A stretch of 64,000 nt of DNA. It comes from CAVSRC01 sp963762605. GTDB taxonomy: Bacteria > Pseudomonadota > Alphaproteobacteria > Rhizobiales > Kaistiaceae. Positions 16,886 to 25,199 of this stretch are shown here, piece by piece (within the stretch, counting starts at the first letter, position 1; each line of letters opens with the position of its first letter). The notes beneath the pieces are model-generated. The model was not told the DNA's origin. It searched no databases and saw only the letters and a list, made by a program, of their open reading frames with translations. The position numbers were made by a program, and so were the translations under genes. The stretch lies in contig CAVXLJ010000006.1 of assembly GCA_963762605.1 (NCBI GenBank), positions 1 to 64,000 on the forward strand. The letters are read 5' to 3'.

Positions 16886-17749
16886 ATGCCACTGGAAGCG
16901 ACAACGGAAGGCGCCATCGGCGCCTCTGCGGAGGCCATCCGGGCGCACTACGACACCCCCACCGAGTTCTTCCGCCTCTGGCTCGGCGATGATCTCGTAT
17001 ATTCCGCCGCGCTCTTCGCCGATGGCGACGATCTCGTCGCCGCGCAGAACCGCAAGCTCGATCATCATATTGCTGCCGCTGGCGTTGCGCCTGGCGATCG
17101 CGTGCTCGATGTCGGCTGCGGCTGGGGCGCCATGCTCCGCCGCCTGACCAGCCACGCCGGCGCCGGCAGTGCCGTTGGCCTCACGCTCAGCACGGCGCAG
17201 GCGGAGTGGATCCAAGGGCGCCATCTGCCAAATGTCGAAGTGCGCGAAGAGCACTGGCGCGACCATCGGTCCGATGCACCGTACGACGCCATCGTCTCGG
17301 TCGGTGCCTTCGAGCATTTCGCCCATCCCGGCATGGCGCCGGAGGCGAAGCTCGCCGCCTATCGCGAGTTCTTCGCCTGGTGCCGGTCGCATTTGAAGCC
17401 CGGCGGCCGCCTGTCGCTGCAGACCATCGCTTTTGTCGACAGCATCGGCGCCGTGCCGCCTTTCTTTGCCTCCGAGATCTTTCCGGAGTCGGAGCTGCCG
17501 CGTATCTGGGAGCCGATGGCCGCCGCCGAAAACGCCTTCGAGCTGCTCGCGCTGCGCAACGACCGCGAGCACTATGAGCGCACGCTGCGGATCTGGCAGC
17601 ACACCCTCACCGAACGCCACGCCGAGGCGGTTGCGCTCGTCGGCGAGGAGGGCGTGGCCCGCTTCCAGCGCTACCTGAAGGTCTCGGCGATGGCCTTCCG
17701 CATCGGCAGCATCTGTCTTCTGCGCATGAGCTTCCTGCGTCGCAACTGA
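16886..17749 (+). CDS. Cyclopropane-fatty-acid synthase-like methyltransferase
   Basis: A 287-residue class I methyltransferase of the CFA/mycolic acid synthase group. HYDTPTEFFRLWLGDDLVYSAA (about residues 22-43) is the family's lipid-side motif, VLDVGCGWGAML near 73-84 binds SAM, and SVGAFEHFAHPG corresponds to the conserved VxxxEHxG region. True CFA synthases are about 380-400 residues with an extra N-terminal domain, which is missing here, so substrate and product (cyclopropane lipid or other methylation) are uncertain. It stands alone between upp and a convergent reductase gene. Confidence 0.85.
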   Translation: MPLEATTEGAIGASAEAIRAHYDTPTEFFRLWLGDDLVYSAALFADGDDLVAAQNRKLDHHIAAAGVAPGDRVLDVGCGWGAMLRRLTSHAGAGSAVGLTLSTAQAEWIQGRHLPNVEVREEHWRDHRSDAPYDAIVSVGAFEHFAHPGMAPEAKLAAYREFFAWCRSHLKPGGRLSLQTIAFVDSIGAVPPFFASEIFPESELPRIWEPMAAAENAFELLALRNDREHYERTLRIWQHTLTERHAEAVALVGEEGVARFQRYLKVSAMAFRIGSICLLRMSFLRRN

Positions 17750-17788
17750 CGCGGCAGCCTCACGCCAGCTGTCGGGCGAGGCGCGCGA

Positions 17789-18319
17789 TCAGGCCGGAAC
17801 GTAGGTCAGCCTGACCACGTCCTCGACGATGCGATCGCTGGCGACGAGACGGAGCGGCGGCCGGGCTGCGGCGAAGAATGGCGTGCCGCGGCCGAGCACG
17901 ACCGGCAGGAGGAAGAGCCGATACTCGTCGATGAGGCCGAGGTCGGTCAGGCTGCGCGCCAGGTCTGGCCCGGCCACGTCAATCTCGCCAGCGCGCTCGG
18001 CCTTCAGCCCCCGCATCACCGCCTCGATGTCATCCGAAACCAGCGTGGCATTGGGGCCGACCGACGTCAGCGAGCGCGACACGACCCATTTCGGTTGGCT
18101 TCGCCACGCCGCCGCGAATTCGCGTTCCGGCGCGTCCCATTCCGAAAGGTCGTCGTCCCAATAGCGCATGACCTCATAGATGCGGCGACCGTAGACACTG
18201 CCGGCGAGGCCGCGCACATGCTCTATCCAGTAACCAAAGAGCGCCGGGCCTGGCGCAAATGCCTGATGGTCGACGTAGCCATCCAGGGACTGCATCATTC
18301 CGAAGACGAACTTGGCCAT
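17789..18319 (-). CDS. RibD C-terminal-domain (dihydrofolate reductase-like) protein
   Basis: A 176-residue protein of the RibD C-terminal/DHFR-like family. It begins VFGMMQSLDGYVDH, the usual SLDGxxA-type start, and has DVAGPDLARSLTDLGLIDEYRLFLLPVVLGRGTPFF-like features near 115-150, with the conserved GPDLA and PVxLGxGxPF blocks. Such stand-alone proteins are probably NADPH-dependent reductases of unknown substrate; they lack the deaminase half of RibD. It lies convergent with the methyltransferase gene and 31 bases upstream of the MoaD-like gene, with which it may be cotranscribed. Confidence 0.85.
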   Translation of the reverse strand: MAKFVFGMMQSLDGYVDHQAFAPGPALFGYWIEHVRGLAGSVYGRRIYEVMRYWDDDLSEWDAPEREFAAAWRSQPKWVVSRSLTSVGPNATLVSDDIEAVMRGLKAERAGEIDVAGPDLARSLTDLGLIDEYRLFLLPVVLGRGTPFFAAARPPLRLVASDRIVEDVVRLTYVPA

Positions 18320-18350
18320 GCTGCGAAATCTCTGTCCCGAAATAAGAGCC

Positions 18351-18659
18351 TCACCCCCCGCTGATCGCGGTCAGAACGAAGACTTCCGCGCCGGGCGATA
18401 GCGGCGTGTCGAGCGCCGCCCGTTGCCCGTCGACGAAGACATTCATGTGGCGGCGGATGGCCGGGGTCGAATCGACAATGCGGTCGCCCATGCCCGGCCA
18501 GTCCTGGTCGAGCGCCGCCACCATCTCGCGCACGCTTGACGCCGATACCGTCAGCCGCCGCGGTGCGCCCGGAAACAGATAGGTCAAGGCCCCTGCCAGC
18601 GTCACCGTCACGCTGGCCGAAGCACCCTCTGTCGCCGCCTTGGCGCCCGGCGCGTCCAT
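18351..18659 (-). CDS. MoaD/ThiS-like ubiquitin-fold protein
   Basis: A 102-residue beta-grasp protein of the MoaD/ThiS sulfur-carrier family. The C terminus is LTAISGG, with the terminal Gly-Gly needed for adenylation and thiocarboxylation by an E1-like enzyme. The core contains VRHMNVFVDG-type strands (NVFVDGQRAALDTPLSPGAEVF). The ATG at 18659 has GGAG and AGG just upstream and lies 5 bases after the BNR-repeat gene. No moeB/thiF E1 gene and no molybdopterin or thiamine genes lie nearby. The role with the BNR protein is unknown; the pairing is described from context only. Confidence 0.82.
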   Translation of the reverse strand: MDAPGAKAATEGASASVTVTLAGALTYLFPGAPRRLTVSASSVREMVAALDQDWPGMGDRIVDSTPAIRRHMNVFVDGQRAALDTPLSPGAEVFVLTAISGG

Positions 18660-18664
18660 CGCGC

Positions 18665-19744
18665 CTACTCCACCATCATCGTCTCGACCGAGAGGATGGT
18701 CGGCAGGTGCTCGGCCACCGTCGCCCAGCTCTCGCCCTCGTCGGCGCTGGCATAGAGGGTGCCCGATGAGGTGCCGAAATAGACGCCTGCGGGCGACAGC
18801 CGGTCGGTCGCCATCGCCTGGCGCAGCACGCCGTAGAACACGTTCTCCTGCGGCAGGCCCTGGCGTTTGGCCTGCCAGTTCAAGCCGCCGTCCTGCGTCT
18901 TCCACACCGCCGCTTGCGCCTCCGGCATATAGCGGCCGCGGATGTCGCCGTTGAGCGGGATCAGGAACAGGGTCTCCGCATCGCGCGGATGCACGGCGGC
19001 CGGGAAACCAAAGGAAGAGGGCAGGCCGGCCTCGATGCTCTGCCAGCTCTTGCCCGCATCGTCGCTGCGATACATGCCACAATGGTTCTGCTGGTAGAGC
19101 CGGTCGCGCGATCCCGGCGCCTTGACCACGCAGTGCACGCATTGCCCGAACTCGGGATAGCGCTGGTCGTCCGGATTGTAATCGGCGCGCGTGCCCTTGT
19201 TGCGCGGCTCCCAGGTCTTGCCGCCGTCGGCGGAATGGAAGACCCCGGCCGCCGAGATACCCACCCACAAGCGGTCGTGGTCGTCGGGGTCGATGACCAG
19301 CGAATGCAGGATCAGCCCGGCGCCGCCGGGGTGCCACTCGGGCCGCGTCGGGTGGTCGCGCAGGCCCTTGACCTGCTCCCAGCTCTGGCCGGCATCGCCC
19401 GACAAGAACAGGCCGGCCGGTTGCACGCCGGCATAGACGAAGCCGTTGGCGACGCCGAGGCTCCATCCCGAGACGATCGGGTCCTCGCCCTCCGCGTAGG
19501 CGAGCCCTTCGCTCGAATGGCTCCACGTGGCGCCGAGATCGGTCGATTTCCACACCGCTGGCCCAAACCAGGCATTGCCGCCGGTGCCGTAAATCGTGCC
19601 GGTCGCCTCGTCGCCAACCACGTGGTTCATTGGCCAAGTCTCGCAGAATGGCCCCGCCAGCGACCACGAGCGCCGCCCGTCGGCGCTTGTCGCGATGAAC
19701 ACGCCCTTCTTCGTTCCAAGCAGAATCAGCACTTTTGCGGCCAT
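18665..19744 (-). CDS. BNR/WD40-like beta-propeller (exo-alpha-sialidase-like) protein
   Basis: A 359-residue protein built from at least seven BNR-type Asp-box repeats with the pattern S-x-D-x-G-x-x-W: for example SADGRRSW, STDLGATW, SGDAGQSW, SADGGKTW, SDDAGKSW, TQDGGLNW and SADEGESW. These form a beta-propeller. No signal peptide is visible, so it is probably cytoplasmic, unlike true sialidases. The name sialidase-like is only structural; catalytic function is not shown. It is followed after 5 bases by the MoaD/ThiS-like gene, which suggests translational coupling and a joint role. Confidence 0.82.
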   Translation of the reverse strand: MAAKVLILLGTKKGVFIATSADGRRSWSLAGPFCETWPMNHVVGDEATGTIYGTGGNAWFGPAVWKSTDLGATWSHSSEGLAYAEGEDPIVSGWSLGVANGFVYAGVQPAGLFLSGDAGQSWEQVKGLRDHPTRPEWHPGGAGLILHSLVIDPDDHDRLWVGISAAGVFHSADGGKTWEPRNKGTRADYNPDDQRYPEFGQCVHCVVKAPGSRDRLYQQNHCGMYRSDDAGKSWQSIEAGLPSSFGFPAAVHPRDAETLFLIPLNGDIRGRYMPEAQAAVWKTQDGGLNWQAKRQGLPQENVFYGVLRQAMATDRLSPAGVYFGTSSGTLYASADEGESWATVAEHLPTILSVETMMVE

Positions 19745-19978
19745 GTCCGGCTCCCTCCCTGGCGTTCGGTCCGACCATCACTGGGATGACGACGAACGGC
19801 TCACTGCACATTCGACATGGAATGAATCATATTATCACGGCCGGCCGCAGGGGTGGTGCATCTTCGAGCACAGCCAGGGTGGCGGCCGCTTTTTTCCCGC
19901 GCAGATGACTTGATCGCCGGCCGCCTTCGGTGGAAAGGGTAGAATCCAAACCAATCGTCGCATTCGGGGGGAACGTCC

Positions 19979-20743
19979 ATGAAATACGGCGCCATTTATC
20001 CGAGCCTCAAGGGTCGCACCGTCCTGGTCACCGGCGGCGGCTCGGGCATCGGCGAATCAATCGTCGAGCATTTCGCCGCGCAAGGCTCGAAGGTCGCCTT
20101 CATCGATATTCAGGACAAGGCGTCGAAGGCCCTGGTGGCGCGGCTGAAGCGCAAGCGCCAGAAGGTTCACTACGAGCACTGCGACCTCACCGACATCGCG
20201 GCGCTCAGGCAGGCCATCGTCAATGTGCGCAAGGTCTTCGGGCCGATCACCATCCTGGTCAACAATGCCGCCCATGACGAGCGCCACACGCTTGAGGAGG
20301 TCACGCCGGAATATTTCGACGACCGCATCGCGGTGAACCTGAAGCACCAGTTCTTCACCATCCAGGCCGTGGCGCCGGACATGAAGAAGGCGCGCAACGG
20401 CTCGATCGTGAATATCGGCTCCAATTCGTGGATGATCGCCCACGGCGACCTGCCGGTCTATACGACCGCCAAGGCCGGCGTCATGGGCCTGACGCGCGGC
20501 CTTGCCCGCAAGCTCGGCAAGTACAACGTCCGCATCAACCACGTCTCCCCCGGCTGGATCCTGACCCCGCGCCAGCTCAAGCTGTGGGCGACGCCGGAGT
20601 CGCTCGCCAAGCTCATGCAGGACCAGTGCCTGCAACGCCAGCTGAAGGGCGACGACATCGCCCGCGCCGTGCTCTTTTTCGCCTCCGACGAAAGCTCCGC
20701 GGCGACAAACCAGACCTTCGTTTTCGACGGCGGCTGGCTGTAG
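19979..20743 (+). CDS. SDR-family oxidoreductase
   Basis: A 254-residue classical short-chain dehydrogenase/reductase, NAD(P)-dependent. The nucleotide-binding motif is TGGGSGIG (18-25), NNAA (95-98) follows the fourth strand, and the catalytic pair is Y161 and K165 (YTTAKAG), with a Ser before it. Residues FIDIQD after strand 2 suggest preference for NAD(H). The C-terminal TNQTFVFDGGWL is the usual SDR end. Substrate unknown; many rhizobial homologues act on sugars or sugar acids. It is transcribed alone. Confidence 0.9.
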   Translation: MKYGAIYPSLKGRTVLVTGGGSGIGESIVEHFAAQGSKVAFIDIQDKASKALVARLKRKRQKVHYEHCDLTDIAALRQAIVNVRKVFGPITILVNNAAHDERHTLEEVTPEYFDDRIAVNLKHQFFTIQAVAPDMKKARNGSIVNIGSNSWMIAHGDLPVYTTAKAGVMGLTRGLARKLGKYNVRINHVSPGWILTPRQLKLWATPESLAKLMQDQCLQRQLKGDDIARAVLFFASDESSAATNQTFVFDGGWL

Positions 20744-20750
20744 GGCCGAG

Positions 20751-20842
20751 CCTCATCCTGAGGCGGTCGCCGCAGGCGACCCTCGAAAGATGGGATTAGC
20801 CGCAGTGCTGGCGACACGGTCACCTCTCCCCGCCGGGGAGAG
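20751..20842. repeat. Intergenic palindromic repeats downstream of the SDR gene
   Basis: CCTCATCCTGAGG (20751-20763) leads into a hairpin GGTCGCC/GGCGACC (20765-20781), then a second hairpin CTCTCCCC/GGGGAGAG (20824-20842). A related element lies at 47343-47387. Both stand just after a gene's stop codon and may act as transcript ends. I see no gene in 20744-20987. Confidence 0.6.
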
Positions 20843-20987
20843 GGACGCATACGGCGGCTCTTGGGGCTGGATTGATCCTCTTCGCGGGCTCGCTAAAGCT
20901 TTCATCAAAAGCCGGGCAACCGCTCGCCGTTTCTTAAGCGTTCCTCGCCATCATCGGCCGGTTCATTGATGGAACGGAACCTGTCGC

Positions 20988-21524
20988 GTGCTCGGTCGGC
21001 TTGTCATCTTCGCCATGGTCCTGTCGGCCATCGCCGTCACCGCGCCGCGGCTGGCGCCGGGGCTGCTGTCGGCCGTCTTGCACCGAGGCGATGCTGCAAC
21101 TGCGGTGAGCCCGGTGCCGGTCGCCAACGCCGTGCAGCCGGCGCCACCCGACCGCCGGCGGGTGACGCTCAGCGCCGATGCCGAGGGCCATTTCATCGCC
21201 GAAGCGGTCATCGACGGCCGCACGGTCACCGTCATGGTCGATACCGGCGCCACCCTGGTCGCACTCACCGAAGCCACCGCGCGCCGGCTCGGCATCCACC
21301 CCGTGCGAAGCGACTATCGCGAGCGTCTTTCGACGGCCAATGGCGTGGTCATGGCGGCGCGCGTCACCCTTGATGACATCCGCCTCGGCGATGTCTTCCT
21401 GCGCGACGTTGAGGCGGTCATCGTGCCCGGCAGCGCGCTGCCGGTCGATCTTCTCGGCATGAGCTTCCTCGGCCGCCTGTCGAAATTCGAGATCGCCGGC
21501 CGTCAGCTTGTTCTCTCGCAGTAG
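20988..21524 (+). CDS. Retropepsin-like aspartic protease, TIGR02281-type
   Basis: A 178-residue clan AA aspartic protease of the single-domain bacterial family. An N-terminal hydrophobic segment (about 2-20) anchors or exports it. The active-site motif is VMVDTGATLVAL, with D85 as catalytic Asp, and LLGMSFLGRLSKFEI (about 155-169) is the conserved C-terminal block. Such proteins are thought to act as dimers in the periplasm or at the membrane; substrate is unknown. The start is a GTG at 20988; there is no strong ribosome-binding site, so the start is slightly uncertain. Confidence 0.85.
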   Translation: MLGRLVIFAMVLSAIAVTAPRLAPGLLSAVLHRGDAATAVSPVPVANAVQPAPPDRRRVTLSADAEGHFIAEAVIDGRTVTVMVDTGATLVALTEATARRLGIHPVRSDYRERLSTANGVVMAARVTLDDIRLGDVFLRDVEAVIVPGSALPVDLLGMSFLGRLSKFEIAGRQLVLSQ

Positions 21525-21557
21525 CCGACGACGCCCTGTCCGGCTAGCTTTGTCATC

Positions 21558-22814
21558 ATGAGTTTCACCGATAGGCCGGCCGCTGCAAGCCGGAAGCGCG
21601 TTCTGCTCGCATGGGAATACGGCGCAGGGCGCACCCACTATTCCAATCTCTGTGCCGTCGCCGGCCACCTGCGCGCCTCCGGCGTGGATTGCCTGGCGAC
21701 GCTCTACGACAACACCGCCGCCGACCGCGAATTCGCCCGCGTCGGCGTGCGCACAGTGCAGAACTACGTCTGGCCGAGCCAGCGCGCCGGCGGCAAAGTC
21801 GAGGCGACCGTCCGCATCAACGGATTCACCGACTTTCTCGCCCATATCGGCCTCAATTCGAGTGCCGCTGTTGCCGGCGCGATCGCGCACTATGACGGCC
21901 TCTTCTCGGTCTTCTCGCCGGACCTGGTGATCGCGGAGCAGGCCTATGGCGCCATCCTTGCCGCCCGCGAGCATCTGCCGGTCGTGGCCATGGGCTTCTG
22001 CGTCCGCCTGCCACCGATCGTCGACGGCGGCTTCCCAATCTTTCCGGGCCGCCCCGGGGCAGAGGTTCCGGTCGACGGGCTGCTCGCGGCGATCAATGAC
22101 GGTCTGGCGCGAGCCGGCCGCTTTCCGCTGACCGAAATCGGCGATCTCCTGCGCATCGCCGCGGTCATGCCGTCCGGACCGGCGGAGTTCGACTTCTATT
22201 CCGAGCTGCGCACCGGGCCGATCCTGCCGCCGAGCGTGCCAGGCCTGCGCCAGGTGCTGGCCGAACGCAGCCAAGGCAGCGATGCCGGCGAGGTCTTCGT
22301 CTACCTCCATGGCCTCGCCCAGCACTATCCGGCCGTTCTTGAGGGCCTGTCAGCCTTGCCGTTTCGGACCCGCGCCTACATCCCGGGCCTCACCGCTGCG
22401 TCCCGCCAGACGCTGTCGCGCCTCGTCCTCGAGGATGGGCCGGTGGCGGTAAACGACATCTTCGCCCGCTCCCGCGTGGTCGTGCATCAGGGCGGCGAGC
22501 AGTTGACCTCGGCATGCCTTGCCGCCGGCGTGCCGCAAGTCATCCTGTCCACCTGGCTCGACACGCGCGTCGCCGGCGGCTTCGTCAAGGCGCACGATCT
22601 CGGCGATACCATGCGCATCACCGAGGCGACCTCCGAATGGCTGCTCGCCGCGGTCGGGCGCTGCTACGCCGATGCCGCACTCCGACAGCGCGTTGCCGCG
22701 GCGGCGCCGCGCTTCCGCGCCTGGTTCGACATCGACCCGATGGCCATCGTTGCCGAGCGCGCCTGCGCCCTTCTCGGCGTCGCCTTCCGCCCGGCGGCGC
22801 CGCAGATCGCCTGA
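21558..22814 (+). CDS. GT1-like glycosyltransferase (YjiC/MGT type)
   Basis: A 418-residue protein resembling UDP-glycosyltransferases of family GT1. The N-terminal part starts with a Rossmann-type stretch, VLLAWEYGAGRTHYSNLCAVAGHL, and the C-terminal part holds VVHQGGEQLTSACLAAGVPQV (about 305-325), matching the donor-binding HxGxxT and PQV region. I infer transfer of a sugar from a nucleotide donor; acceptor unknown. It sits 34 bases after the protease gene in the same direction and converges with the FecR-domain gene, 4 bases apart. Confidence 0.78.
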   Translation: MSFTDRPAAASRKRVLLAWEYGAGRTHYSNLCAVAGHLRASGVDCLATLYDNTAADREFARVGVRTVQNYVWPSQRAGGKVEATVRINGFTDFLAHIGLNSSAAVAGAIAHYDGLFSVFSPDLVIAEQAYGAILAAREHLPVVAMGFCVRLPPIVDGGFPIFPGRPGAEVPVDGLLAAINDGLARAGRFPLTEIGDLLRIAAVMPSGPAEFDFYSELRTGPILPPSVPGLRQVLAERSQGSDAGEVFVYLHGLAQHYPAVLEGLSALPFRTRAYIPGLTAASRQTLSRLVLEDGPVAVNDIFARSRVVVHQGGEQLTSACLAAGVPQVILSTWLDTRVAGGFVKAHDLGDTMRITEATSEWLLAAVGRCYADAALRQRVAAAAPRFRAWFDIDPMAIVAERACALLGVAFRPAAPQIA

Positions 22815-22818
22815 TGCC

Positions 22819-23664
22819 TCAATCCCAGCCGTAGCCGTTCTGCGCGTGCGAGACGGTGTTCTGGTCACCGGAATTGATGATCGTGATGACGTTGAACGGG
22901 TTGCTGCCGGGCGGATTGCCGGGCGGGTTGAGCCGCGGCAGGTTGAAGCCGAATTGCGTGAACATCTGATTGCTGGGCGGGGTGTTGGTGCCGCCGGTCT
23001 GGCCGGCGCCGGACGTCGCCGCCTGCATGAACTGGTTGATCAGCGAATCCGGCACCAGGAAGGGCTCCGGGAACGGCGCGTCGGCCGAGGTCACGCAGAC
23101 GCCGTATCCCGGCTTGCTGATGGTCAGCGAATCGACCTTGTTCTTCAGCGTCAGGCTGCCGAGGTGGTTGATGATCATCACGCCTTTGCAGGCGCCGCCG
23201 CCCTTGGCCGCGGAATAGCCGACCGTGGCCGAGCCGCCGCGCACGCCGACCACGGCCACCGGCGTCTTGATCGTGGCGCCGGCCGTGTGGCTGATCTGCC
23301 CGCCGACGAAGCGCAGCATGCCCTTGGTCAAGGTCAGCGCCATGGCGTTCTTGCCGCCGGCCGGGTCGTAGACGAACTGGTCGATCAGGACGTTGGAGTT
23401 GCGGCCGACGTTGAGCGTCGAGCGGTCGACGAAGGCGATCTGCGCCGAGCCCAGGTTCGAGGTCTTGATCGTCTCGCGGTAGACGACGTCCTGGCCGAGG
23501 GTGAGCATGCGCCCGCCGCTGCCCGGCTCGACGCCGGTGGCGCTCTGGTTGACCGCCGCGACCGAGCCGATCGGCTGCGCCTCGGCTCGCGACAGCGGCG
23601 CCGCGGTCGACAACAGAATGCCGAGGAGCGTGGGCAGGATCGGTCCGCTTTTGTCTCCGAGCAT
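22819..23664 (-). CDS. FecR-domain exported protein
   Basis: A 281-residue protein with an N-terminal signal peptide (about 1-28, LLGILLSTAAPLSRAEA) and a FecR-type domain: LGQDVVYRETIKTSNLGSAQIAFVDRSTLNVGRNSNVLIDQFVYDP is the classical core, about residues 60-105. The rest contains a VVGVRGG stretch typical of such domains and an Asn/Pro/Gly-rich tail. Without the sigma-regulator TM it is probably a periplasmic or surface protein, not an anti-sigma factor. It starts 9 bases after the TPR/beta-barrel gene and is the second gene of that pair. Confidence 0.85.
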   Translation of the reverse strand: MLGDKSGPILPTLLGILLSTAAPLSRAEAQPIGSVAAVNQSATGVEPGSGGRMLTLGQDVVYRETIKTSNLGSAQIAFVDRSTLNVGRNSNVLIDQFVYDPAGGKNAMALTLTKGMLRFVGGQISHTAGATIKTPVAVVGVRGGSATVGYSAAKGGGACKGVMIINHLGSLTLKNKVDSLTISKPGYGVCVTSADAPFPEPFLVPDSLINQFMQAATSGAGQTGGTNTPPSNQMFTQFGFNLPRLNPPGNPPGSNPFNVITIINSGDQNTVSHAQNGYGWD

Positions 23665-23673
23665 GGCCCGCCC

Positions 23674-24988
23674 CTAGAATCGCGCCGTCGGCCCGAAGAG
23701 GACCGACCAGTTGTCGTAGCTGTAGTTGGTGACAGTCGAATCGACCCGCTCGTAGGTTGCCGCCAACGAAAGGCCGAAATGGGCGGAGAGCGGCATGTCG
23801 AGCGCCGCGCCCAACTGCCATTCGAAGTCGCGGCGGGTAATCGGCGCGAACGACGGGGCGGACGCATCGAAGGCCGTGTCCGACAGGCGCACGAAGGGCG
23901 CCAGCGTCCATTGCTGAGCGATGGTCTCGACCGGCGGGGCAAAGTGCCAGGCGAAGCTTACCTCGCCCCATACTGCGTCGAAATCCTGCCAGGCATTGGC
24001 CGCCGTCGCCGGCCCGCCGGTAATAGACGCTGCTATTGAGCGAGAAGGCATCGGAGAAGCGCGCGGCGATGGACATGCCGGCGGTCAGCCAGTCTGCCGT
24101 TCCCAGCGTCGCGCCGGGCGTCGGGTTGTAGGTGGCGCGCTGCCATTCCACTGAGGGCGAAAAGGTGAGGTTGCCGACCGGTACCGACAGCGACACGCCG
24201 GCGCCGCCATTGGCGCTGTAGGGATCGCTCCCGGACCAGGCGGCGCTGCCGGTAGCGTAGGGCCGGATCGTCAGCCCGGCCCATTTGTCCGGCGCCAACG
24301 CCAGGCGCGGTCCGATATTGCCGCTGACGAATGCCGCGTCGAGGCCGCCGAACCTGAACTGCTTGGAATAGTAGCCGGTAACGTTAGTCTCGAGCCGGTT
24401 GTCCGACTGGCCGCCAAAATCGGCCTCGTTGGAGAATTGCATGAGTCCGAAGGCGCTCCAGTCGGCCCCGTGCGGGTGCGTGAAATCGAACGTTCCGGGG
24501 ATTGGGCCGCTCGTTGGCGTCGCGGTGGCGTTCGACTGATAGCGCAGGCCGCTCTCGACGAAGACCCAGGAGCGTACCGGCGAGGCCTGTTTCTTGGCCT
24601 CCGGCAGGATGGCCTCAATGCGCCCCTTGGTGGCCGCGTCGATGTCCGGGCTGGCGAGCGCATCGTCGAAATAGTGGACGGCCAGTTGGTAGGAGTGTGC
24701 CTGGAAATAGAGCGCGCCCAGCTCGTATTTCACCCGCGCCAGCTTCGGATTGTAGAAGAGCAGCCGCTCCAGCGCGCCGATCGCCGCTTCGTAGTCCCCC
24801 AGTTCCTCCGAGGCGCGCACATAGGCGAGGGCCGTCTTGTAATCGGACGGATTGGCCAGGTTCTTCTTGAGCAGGCTTTGCTGTTCGGCCGGCGTCGTCG
24901 CCCCGGCGGCGCCCATAGGCAGCAGCAGGGCCAACGCCGTGCAGGCCAGAGTGGCGAGCGCGGTTCCTCGGCAGGATGAAACGGTCAC
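23674..24988 (-). pseudogene. TPR plus outer-membrane beta-barrel protein, frameshifted
   Basis: The gene starts at a GTG at 24988 with GGGGGG upstream, encodes a signal peptide (about 5-30), TPR-like helices (about 35-130) and then beta-barrel strands rich in aromatic residues. Near 24014-24023 the frame changes: the first frame reads YYRRAGDG, while the continuing barrel sequence GGPATAANAW is in the next frame. Without the shift the protein would be about 437 residues and end in FGPTARF, the C-terminal Phe of outer-membrane barrels. The layout recalls Slam-like proteins (TPR plus barrel), but identity is uncertain. A sequencing error would restore an intact gene. Confidence 0.72.
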
Positions 24989-25199
24989 GCAACCCCCCAA
25001 GTCGCAGGCTCGCCCGGAACCACCCTAGCCGACCGCTCCGGCCGGAGTGCCGGAACTCTTTGCGTAGATTCTGGATTCGCTCCAGGCTGTGCTTCGCGCG
25101 ACACATACCGCTGGTGATGGGGCCGCGAGCGGCAAGCACCTCCCCTTATCGGCCGGCGCCCGGCGGGCTATGAAGGGACCCGAAACGCAAGGAGTCCCG

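Noticed and set aside
20934..22325. A 463-codon minus-strand frame
   Set aside because: Antisense shadow of the protease and glycosyltransferase genes; GC-rich genomes give such long false frames.
22865..23660. Continuation of the TPR/barrel frame through the FecR gene
   Set aside because: After the frameshift near 24020 the residues are low-complexity Arg/Gly and cover the real FecR gene in another frame.
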